Assembly (NCBI GenBank): GCA_948144175.1
Contig: CANXME010002538.1
Location: 959,501-1,023,500, forward strand
Source of the DNA: Closterium sp. NIES-65
Lineage: Eukaryota; Streptophyta; Zygnematophyceae; Desmidiales; Closteriaceae
Reading direction: 5' to 3'
Length of the DNA: 64,000 bases
Part shown: positions 1 through 9,431 of the stretch, piece by piece
How the letters are laid out: each line of letters opens with the position of its first letter
Position numbering within the stretch: the first letter of the stretch is position 1
Notes under the pieces: generated by a model
What the model saw: only the letters and a program-made list of their open reading frames with translations
What the model was told of the DNA's origin: nothing
Databases searched by the model: none
Program-made: the position numbers and the translations under genes

Positions 1-1
1 T

Positions 2-1972
2 CCTTACACTGGTCCTACTGGAGGTCTTGCTGAGCGTCGTGAGCCTGCGTCTCGTCCCGCGTCGCCTATTCGTGCTTCTCGTGCTAGTGGTCGTGGTTCG
101 CGTCAGCGTCCTTCTCCTGTCCCTGGCACGCACCGGATGTCTTTGCATCCGTCCACTGCTCCTCTGTGTGCCTCTTTGCCTTCTCCTCCTGCGTCCTCTC
201 TTCCTGCGCTTGCCGACCCGGAGTCGGACTCTCTTCGTGCTGCCAGTCCTACTGTGATGCGTCTCCTTGCTACTGTCGTCACTGACCCCTCTTTTGAGTC
301 CACTGCTGCGTCTGCTCTTGTTGCTGAGCTCGTAGACTTTGCTGCGCGCTGTCGTCTAGACTACGCTGCTAGTCTTGTTGCTGAGTCTGCGTCTGTCTGT
401 CCTCCGTCCGTCGGGGGTGAGTGTGCTCTTTGCACGGACGTCCTTGAGGAAAGGCAGGAGGAGTTCCAGTGTCTGGCTGCTTTTTCACCTCATCTCGCGT
501 CCGCACTGCTTGCCCCTGGGGGAGACCCGGATGCACTAGACATCCCGACTCCGCGCTGTTACGCGGTGGCCGTAGAGGGTCCCTACTCCTCTCAGTGGCA
601 GGCAGCTATGGATGCAGAGATGGCTTCCTGGAAGTCCACAGGCACCTACGTTGACGCGGTTCCCCCTCGTGGGGCGAACATCGTCAGTGGCATGTGGATC
701 TTCAGGGTGAAGCGGCCGCCGGGCTCTCCACCTGTCTTCAAGGCGCGGTACGTTGCTCGTGGCTTCAATCAGCGGCAGGGAGTTGACTACTTTCAGACCT
801 TCTCTCCCACCCCGAAGATGACCACTCTTCGGGTGCTGCTGCACATAGCCGCTCAGTGCGACTACGAGCTTCACTCTCTTGACTTCAGCACTTCTTTCTT
901 GCAGGGTAGCCGGCACGAGGAGATCTGGCTGCGCCGTCCACCTGGCTTCACTGGGACTTTCCCTCCTGGCACCCAGTGGAGCCTCTGATGGCCAGTCTAC
1001 GGTCTCCGCCGGGCACCGCGTAAGTGGCACGACACACTGAGGACTACGCTTGCGGCTCTTGGGTTTGCTCCCTCTACTGCTGACCCGTCGTTGTTTCTGC
1101 GCTCCGACACCTCTCTGCCGCCGTTCTACATCCTCGTGTACGTCGACGACTTGGTCTTTGCCACAGCTGACACTGCAGGACTCGCCTACGTGAAGTCTGA
1201 GCTGCTGAAGAGACACACGTGCACAGACCTGGGTGAACTGCGCAGCTACCTTGGCTTGCAGATCTCCTGGGACAGAGCACGCCGCACCATTACCTTGACT
1301 CAGTCACACATGGTGCAGCAAGTCCTTCAGCGCTTCGGCTTAACGTACTCCTCGCCTCAAGCCACTCCTCTGTCTACTCGCCACTCGCTCTCAGCTCTGC
1401 CTTCGAATGAGTCCGTAGAGTTGAGTGGCCCGTACCCAGAGCTTGTTGGCTGCCTCATGTACTTGATGACCTGCACACGACCTGACCTTGCATACCCTGT
1501 TAGCATTCTTGCACGCTATGTTGCTCCTGGGAGACACCGACCAGAGCATATGGCTGCAGCGAAGAGGGTGTTGCGCTACTTGTGCAGTACGTCGGGCATG
1601 GGGCTAGTGCTTGGAGGGCGGAGTCCAGTGGTCCTCACTGGGCACGCGGACGCTCTTTGGGCTGACGACCAGGCTACTCAGCGGTCGTTGCAGGGTTACA
1701 CCTTCAGTCTTGGTTCCGGCTCTGTTTCGTGGCGGGCTACTCGCTCGTCTTCTGTTCTCGGCTCCAGTTGTGAGGCTGAGATCTACGCCGGGGCCATGGC
1801 TGCACAGGAGCTTCGCTTGCTCACCTACCTGCTGACTGACCTTAGAGAGCCGCCTCGTTCTCCTCCAATGCTGTACGTAGACAACAAGGCCATGCTGGCC
1901 TTGTGTCAAGAGCTGCGAGTAGAGCACAGAACGAAGCACATTGCTCTCCGCTACTTTCTTGCTAGCCCATAA
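2..1972 (+). pseudogene. Ty1/Copia pol fragment (RT-RNase H), cut by window edge
   Basis: One reading frame runs from position 2 to 1972, broken only by TGA at 986-988. It encodes the low-complexity linker after integrase, then the RVT_2 reverse transcriptase (conserved block around FSPTPKM at about 805-820, catalytic YVDD at about 1139-1150) and Copia RNase H (SSCEAEIYA near 1755, LYVDNKA near 1872). The frame stops abruptly just after RYFLA, about 50 residues short of the normal C-terminus seen in the elements at 45-60 kb. At the internal stop, sister copies read CGA CGG where this one reads TGA TGG, two C-to-T changes at CpG sites, which fits methyl-cytosine decay. The 5' part of the element lies outside the window. 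It is a dead fragment. Confidence 0.9.
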
Positions 1973-2045
1973 GGGGTACAACCCAATTAGGGTTAGTACT
2001 TGTACTCAGTTGATTCATAGTCCATTCATTCTCGTTCTCATTTCC
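1973..2045 (+). repeat. Truncated Copia LTR (3' portion)
   Basis: The sequence GGGGTACAACCCAATTAGGG followed by TTAGTACTTGTAC matches the centre of the 132-bp LTR of the element at 29026-39957, read in its sense direction, and runs on to an LTR-like end near TTTCCTCA. It directly abuts the truncated RNase H frame on the left and an inverted integrase fragment on the right, so the 3' UTR and first half of the LTR have been lost. Confidence 0.7.
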
Positions 2046-4185
2046 TCAAAGCTCAGCAACTAAGGCAGACGCAGAAGTGGACACAAAGGAAGGGTCAGTG
2101 ACAGCGGTGGCCACAAGAAGCATGACAATAGGACTAGCAGCACGAAGAGAGTCAGACTTAGGGTCAGCAAGGGCAGGAAGAGAGGACGTGGGAGGAGAAA
2201 GTAGAGGGACATGAGGTGGAGCAGTGGAAGGACGAAGCGTCATCTAGTGAGTGCCTGGGACAGCAGGAGGATGCTGACGCGGGACACGACGACCAGTGCG
2301 AGCAGCACAAACAGGTGACGCAGAACGAGACTCAGGCGAGACAGGACGAGACTCAGGCTCACGACGCTCCGTAAGACCTCCTATTGGACCAGTGTAGGGA
2401 GAAGGACCAGGGAGTGGCGAGGTAGGCTGTAACTATGACTGCGACTGGACAGGCGGAGGACACTCAAAGGGGGGAGCAGGACAAGGAGGAGGCGGCTGAC
2501 CTAGAACATGCTGAAGGAGCGGAACGAAGTACGGCCGCGGCCGTGAAGCGCCTCCAGAACCACCAGAGACAGCACCAGAACCCCCAGCAGCAGCTCCAAC
2601 TCCTGTAGCACCATGAGCAGCTCAAGTAGTGCCAACTCCAGTACCCCTAGTAGCGCCAGCTCCAACCGCACCGTCGGCTCCAGCACCTACAGGAGGACGA
2701 GCGTCAGCACCTCCAGCTCAGCACCAGGCAGTAGGCCCAGCGTCCTTGGCTCCACCGGCAGCTCGAGTAGCTCAGCACCTCCAACTCCAGCACCAGCAGT
2801 ACCTCCAGCAGATTTAGCACCAGTAGTACCTCTAGTAGCGCCAACTCTTGAAGCTCAAGCACTAGTAGTACCTCCAGCAGAACCAGGGCCTCCAGCGGGC
2901 GACACCCCAGCGCTAGGAGCACCGCTCCGGAGGCTGCAGCGCCGAGAGTACCACTCACGCAGCTGTTGTGAAGAGGGAGCGCCACCAGGCGCAGCACGGT
3001 CAGTCTCAGCTCCCCCAGGCTCAGCACCCTTAGTCTCAGCACCCCAAGGCTCAGTACCCCCAGGCTCAGCACCCCCAGTCTCAGCACCCCCAGGCTCAGC
3101 ACCCCCAGTCTCAGCACCCCCAGTCTCAGGACAAGAGTCGACAACTACCTTGACAGGCTCGACCGGGTCTACCTGGGAAACACCTGAGGGAGTAGGACCC
3201 TTGGGAGGGAGGGGGTCTACCAAAGCGATACTTGCGGTGAGGAAGAGAGGCGGGGGGGGGGCTGGCGCAGTGCAGTAGGGGAACAGACAGTAAAAGGGTA
3301 CCGAGTCGTCAAAATTGATGTCCTGAGAGGGGAAGACATGGCGCGAGGTGGGGTGGTAGAACTGCCAGCCAGGCGCGTCAGGGACAAAGCCAAGGAAGAC
3401 ACAGGGAACAACACGGGAGGAGAGCTTGTCCGCGGACGTATCGCGGACAAAGGCTCGACATCCCCAGACCCGGAACATAGACGCATCGCCAACCTCCCCG
3501 ACCAACGCAATGTGGGCGAGGTCTCCGAAGCAGAGATACGGGGCGAGAGGTTGAGCTGATGTGCAGCTTACTGCACTGCAAACGGCCACAGGAAATGGGG
3601 GGCAGCCGCATGGATCATGGAGGTACGAGCGACCGCGCCAATGCGGCGCTCAGCAACCCCATTGTTCTGTGGAGAGGCCGGAAGCGTGAATATGTGGCTA
3701 ATGCCATGCTCCGCACAGTGGGCTGCCAAGAGGTCGGAGAAAAACTCACCACCCCTGTCCGAGTGCAGACGCAGGACACGATAGTCCGACTAGAACCGCT
3801 TGCGGAGCTGGAGACGAGTAGCGCGGATCCAAGGGATCAAAACATCAGGGACCTCACCCTTGGTGCACAAAAAGAAGACCGTGGTGTAGCGCATGTAGTC
3901 GTCGACGACCAGCAGGAAGTACCGTTCGTGGCCTTTTCCACGGACGCAGGCTGGGCCCCACACGTCCAGGTGGAGAGTCTGCAGGGGAGCCTCTGTGGGA
4001 GGGAACGAGGAGTGAGGAGTGGTGCGCTATTGCCCCTCGACACAGGGAAGACAGGGAGGAGCAGGCGAGGGTGGGAGGGGAGAGAGAACCCTGGGAAGAC
4101 CAAAGACAAGGTACCGGGAGTTCATGCCACGAAGGCGCTGCACCGAGGGGTGACTAAGGCGGTGGTGAACAAGGCTACAGCAACC
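2046..4185 (-). pseudogene. Inverted Ty1/Copia fragment (integrase to linker to start of RT region)
   Basis: Read on the - strand this begins in the GAG-pre-integrase block (HHRLSHPS near 4165) and passes through the integrase core, whose frame is broken several times. It then stays open at 2855-3589 through the integrase C-terminus (VWGCRAFVRDTSADKLSS), the proline-rich segment and the GGAEP-type pentapeptide repeat, and ends in the TLRPSTAP...VAEL segment before RT. Both ends are truncated and no LTR is attached. It sits in opposite orientation between the body and the 3' end of a + strand Copia, either as a nested insertion or as a rearrangement. Confidence 0.8.
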
Positions 4186-4189
4186 TTAT

Positions 4190-4517
4190 TGACGCTGGTG
4201 CTCGGTTGCTCCACGTGTCGTTGTTTCTGTATATACTTATGATTTCTTGAACTGGCCTTGTTGTTTTCTGTTTGTGCACGGGGTGTGTGGTGACTTTGAG
4301 ATCCATCCTGAGCTTTGTTTTGTTGTTTTTATTGACTGGTCTGGTGACCGCTCTTCTTCTTGCTTGTTTTGATGCACCTCACTTAGCCTATGTGCGTATG
4401 TCAAATGTCATAATATCTTGTTAGGCTGCAGTGAGTAGCATTGTGGGGAGTACAACACATTTTTAGGGTTGCTATTTATACTGCTCCCATCCATAATGCA
4501 CTCATTCCGGTGTTACA
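4190..4517 (+). mobile_element. 3' UTR, polypurine tract and LTR of a + strand Copia
   Basis: Positions 4190-4398 resemble the 3' UTR of the Copia at 45-52 kb: a TATATA-containing start, GAGATCCATCCTGAGC, a TTGACTGGTCTGGTGACC block, and CACTTAGCCTATGTGCG just before the LTR, where intact copies have CACTTTGCCTATGGGGGTG. The LTR starts TGTCAAATG at 4399 and ends GTGTTACA at 4517. It contains the family core AGTACAACA...TTTTTAGGGTTGCTATTTATAC. The end at 4517 is inferred from the TG...CA rule; the matching 5' LTR is not in the window. Confidence 0.65.
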
Positions 4518-5461
4518 ATGTGATAACGTCGTACATAAACCTACAAATGATATTACGTCGGAAAGCAAGAATAACTACTCAGGGGCATACAGTATTGTAC
4601 AATTTGTACCTTTTACAGAGTAACACAACCTAGCCTAACATATGCACGTAAAAATATGGAATGTATTAATTCACAATATGTGAAATCCTAGGTACCCTGT
4701 AAAAATTACAGCAATAGAAAGCACATGTGTTACATAAACTAGGAAATTTTATTTGAATCATTCTATACAGACCATCGGGCTGTTTTTTACTACTGCTGTT
4801 ATCGACTGCTTCGATTGTTGCTATGTCGCATATTCTCCGCCGAGATGGCCGCCCTCCCTTCCAAACAAAACCTAACTCGTCAAATCCGTGAGGTTGGGGG
4901 TACATTATTCAGCGCGGTGCTGCTGGTTGCAGAGGAGCGCTGTGCTTCTTGACAAAACCTTCTACAGGCTCGGGAGCTTGTTGGAACCTGCACTGCTTTG
5001 GTGCTTTCATGCCAAGCCGTGAAGATTTCGGTTCGGAGTTCATTCGGGCATGCTTTCGCTGTGTTGAAGTGCAATCCACACAACCCACATCCGAGGCTCG
5101 CGTCATCCTGAAGTCACATTCTCACCCATCATTCTTGCCTACCCTCGCCCCGCTCCCCGCCAAATTCGCGTTAGCATCTTATCCTCCAATTAGTCCGAGT
5201 CCCGGCCGTATTTCTCGCAGCCATGCGCATCCACGCCCTCGCCTCCCAGTATCACGCCCCTGCTTCCCATCCCCTCGTTCAACCCAGTCTACAAATAGAG
5301 CCCTTCGATACTTACACCCGTCAACTCCTCGTGACCTCCTCGTCTTCTCGTTTGTTCACAGCACGCTCCGTCTTTTCATCGCCGCCTACCGGTGACTAAA
5401 ATCTGTTTGAAGCTGATTTTGAGAATTCTCATCTACCCCGTGACTCATTCTCCCTGCGTGG
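4518..5461. other. Intergenic region upstream of the NEN-like gene
   Basis: The first 280 bases are AT-rich and contain no convincing gene. From about 4790 the composition turns GC-richer and blends into the presumed promoter and 5' UTR of the exonuclease gene that starts at 5462. Short open frames here have no recognisable domain. A TATA-like ACAAATAG lies near 5290, about 170 bases before the ATG; this is weak evidence for a promoter. Confidence 0.4.
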
Positions 5462-8400
5462 ATGGCGCCATCTCTCCCCAGCTCTCCCCCGCGTGCCGGC
5501 GCGAGTTCGAGCGCGAGGCGGCGCGCGATAGTGTTTTACGACGTCGAGACGACCGTGCCGGCCGCGCGAGGCGAGAAGCACGCGATGCTCGAATTTGCCG
5601 CTGTTGAGCTCGAAATCGAGGGTTTCTACGAAACTTCGAGCTACTCCACGTACCTGCGGCCGCCGGAGGGAGTCCGTATTTCGCGACGGACGGTGGAGAT
5701 CAACGGGATCACGAGCGACACGGTGCGCAACGCGCCGAGCTTTGGCGAAGTGGCGGATAGGATTTACGAGCTCATGGACGGTACGCCTCGATGACGTCAC
5801 CTCTTACATCGCTTTTCTACCCTGGCTTGCTCGCAGTCACTTTCATCGCGATCACTCATTCCCGCTCCCCTCCCCACCGCCTCTTGCTGTTTTTCTACGG
5901 CGTGAGCCACATGATTAGGCATCTCAAGGTCGCAGTCGCCTTGCGTCATCCCTTATTTAATCAGATTGGGATCCCCTTACCGTCGTGCTCCACGTCTCTC
6001 CTCTCCGTGCTCGTTTGGGCACCAGGGAAGGTGTGGGCGGGCCACAACATCAGCCGGTTTGACAACGCGCGCATCCGAGAGGCCTTCAGCAGCCTGGGCC
6101 GAGCGCCGCCTGTGCCGGCTGGCGTGGTGGACACGTACGACCTGCTGAGGAGAGAGTTCGGCACGCGAGCTGGCAACATGAAGGTGTGCTGTGTGATGTG
6201 CGAGTGAGAAGCGCCAACATGTTACATGACTGGGAGGTGGTGGAATCATGAATAAGAGTGAGGGTGGGGTGGCAAGGGCAGTGGATGGAGGCCATGCTAG
6301 CATATCTCCAGGCTGTTCCTTCCAGCTGGGGTGGTAGCCTCGTAGACCTGCTGAGCAGGGAGTTGGGCATGTGGGCTGGCGACATGGAGGTGGCATGGAG
6401 GTGACGGGTGCTGCTGTGTTGTGGGTCGTGTGGTGTGCGAATAAGAGGTGGTAGCATGAACGATGAAGGTAAGGGTGGTGTGGTAAGGGCTGTAACAGGA
6501 GCACATGTTACATGTGGCATGGTTCCACGCATGCCTTCGCCCAGCGTAGTGGACACATACGACCTGCTCGGGCAGGAGTTAGGTACTCAAGCAGGCAGCA
6601 AGGTGGTATGGGCAGGGCAGTACATGGTGGCGAGGCGAGGCGAGGCGAGGCGAGGCGAGGCGAGGCGAGGCGAGGCGAGGCGAGGCGAGGCGAGGCGAGG
6701 CGAGGCGAGGCGAGGCGAGGCGAGGCGAGGCGAGGCGAGGCGAGGCGAGGCGAGGCGAGGCGAGGCGAGGTGAGGCGAGGTGAGTCGAGGTGAGTCGAGG
6801 TGAGTCGAGGTGAGTCGAGGTGAGTCGAGGTGAGTCGAGGTGAGTCGAGGTGAGTCGAGGTGAGTCGAGGTGAGTCGAGGTGAGGCGAGGTGAGGCTAGG
6901 GCAAATGTGTGGTGCTTGGCGAGGAGGGAGTTGGGCGCCAGGCGGGATGGCATGAATGTGAGGACTGGCAGGGCAATGGGCGAATGTCGTGTGGGCGAAT
7001 GTCATGTGGGCGAATGTCGTGTGGGCGAATGTCGTGTGGGCGAATGTCGTGTGGGCGAATGTCGTGTGGGCGAATGTCGTGTGGGCGAATGTGAGGACAG
7101 GCAAGGCTCGCCCGTGCCTGCGTGTGAGGAGTGTGCGTGGTGACAAGGGAGGTGGGAACAAGGGCGGGTGATTCCAAGGTATGGATCTCACACACGCACA
7201 ACCAGGCGGCGAGGGTAAGGGTTGGTAGGCGCAGCGCATGGAGTGGTGGCCACGTGGGCATGTGGGCTCGTGACATGGAGTTGGGCATGTGGGCTGGCGA
7301 CATGGAGGTCACATGGAGGTGACGGGTGCTGCTGTGTCGTGGGTCGTGTGCTGTGCTGTGCGAGTGAGAGGTGGTAGCATGAAGGATAAAGGTAAGGGTG
7401 GAGTGGTAAGGGCGGTAACAGGAGCACATGTTGGCATGGCACATGGTCCTGCCCATGCCGTCCGGCCAGAGTAGTAGACACGTACGACCTGCCCGGGCAG
7501 GACTTGGGCAATCGAGCAGGCAGCGAGGTGGTATGGGCAGGGCAGTAGATGGTGGCGAGGCCAGTAGATGGTGGCGAAGCTAGGGTGCATGTGCGCGCCT
7601 GTGCTGCCTGGCGAGTAGGGAGTTGGGCGGCGGCAGGCGGGGCAGCATAGCATGAGTGAGGACTGGGGCAGTGGACGAATGTGGTGTGAGGGTTGGACAA
7701 GGATCGCCACTGCCTGCGTTTGATGAGTGTGTGTGATGAAAGGTGAGCTCGGCACAGGGGCGGGTGATTCCAAGGTATGGATCTCACACACGCACAAGCA
7801 GGTGGCGAGGGCAAGGGTTGGTAGGTGCAGCTATTGACTGGTGGAGTGGTGGCCACGTGTGCCCTGTTACCGGGAGAAGAGGGACGTGGAGGGATACAGG
7901 TGGCAAGGGAGGCGTCAGGGCTGGTCATTGCAATCGCACTGCTTCTTTCTCGTCAAGGTCCTCTGGCCTTCCTTTCACCATCTTCCTCCGATCATGTTGT
8001 CCTCATCAATCTTCTCAATGCACTCCTCCTCCTCCATGCCATCTGTTCGTTCCCTCCCCTTCATCCCAAAAGATGGCATCGCTGGGAGCCTACTGCGGCC
8101 TGGGCATGCAAGTGCACAGGTGGGCCCTGAGTCAAGCTGAGTCAGCCGTGAGATGGGTTGAGTCAAGCTGAGTCAGCCTTGAGATGGGTTGAGTCAAGGT
8201 GAGTCAGCCGTGGGATGTCAAGCACGGAGGTGGGATTCACTTTTCGAGTCGGGAGTTGTGAGTCATGAGCTGTGAGTGGGGAGTGAGCTCAAGACCTGAG
8301 GGAGAGGCTCAAGTAGTGCGAGTTGACCTGAAGGTGCTGCTGCTCCTGTCAGTTTGCGTATAGCCCTACTCGTGGCTCTTGCTGTTGACTACGTTGACTT

Positions 8401-9357
8401 CGCTTACTGCGTTGACTGTTTGACCCTGTTGCATGTTGACTGCGTTGACTCTGTTGGCTGTGTTGACGTGATGTCTATATCGACTGCATGGCATGGCAGG
8501 GCGATGGAGGACGTGAGGATGAACATTGACGTTTTCAAGCAGTGCTCCGCCATGCTCATGCTGGTGAGCTGCCCTTGCTGTGCCATGGCCCATGCTCGCA
8601 TGCACACTTGCTGCCTTTCTCACATACACTACCACATGTATTTGTCACATAAGGAGTGGTGGAATCATTGTGGTCCAATCGTTTTCCAGCTACAATTATG
8701 TGATGTTTACACCGCAACCGTGGTCCTATGGTCTAGTGGTCATGACGTCAGACTCTGAATCTGAAAGGCCGAGTTCAATTCTCGGTAGGACCTCCCTTTT
8801 CGGGGACTGCCAGAGACCAAACCGTCACTCAGAAATGTTTGAGGTTGACGTGTGAGCAAAATAAGAAGGCAGTTTCCTGTGGGAATGTTGTGAGAAATAC
8901 ATGGGTCTAAGTATTTCTTGCATACTCTTTCCCTGCATCACATCGTCACCTTTACCTCCTCCATCCCACTTTCTCCCCTTTCATCCACCTCTCCCCTTTC
9001 ATCCACCTCTCCCCTTTCATCCACCTCTCCCCTTTCATCCACCTCTCCCCTTTCATCCATCTCTCCCCTTTCATCCACTCGTCGTATGCAGGAAATGTGT
9101 CACCCTACTCTCTTCCACGCGCCCTCTACCCTGCCTCGCAGCAAGACACCCCCACGACACACCGCCACCGCTGATGCGACTGCAGCTGTGAAGGCAGCAG
9201 CTGCTTCAGCAGCCAACGCAGTGGCAGCAGCAACACCAGCAACACAGAAACCAGCAGCAGCAACACCAGCAACACAGAAACCAGCAGCAGCAACACCAGC
9301 AACACAGAAACTAGCAGCAGCAAAGAACGCCTCACCAGCAGTCTCATCCTTAGTAGG

Positions 9358-9431
<74 letters not shown>

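Larger units (their letters stand above)
6184..8072 (+). repeat. Intron 2 of the NEN-like gene, built from copies of exon 2's end
   Basis: The 1.9-kb intron contains several degraded copies of the last 60 bases of exon 2 plus its donor side. They lie near 6320-6400 (GTAGACCTGCTGAGCAGGG), 6548-6610 (GTGGACACATACGACCTGCT), 6905-6960 and 7465-7540 (GTAGACACGTACGACCTGCC). A second motif, GGTGGTAGCATGAA, recurs near 6449 and 7370 with a relative at 6239. The pattern fits repeated segmental duplication across the exon 2/intron 2 boundary. The copies carry substitutions and look non-functional. Confidence 0.65.

Noticed and set aside
6508-7239. Long frames encoding RRGEA and TFAHT repeats
   Set aside because: Products of (GGCGA)n and 15-bp arrays within a predicted intron.
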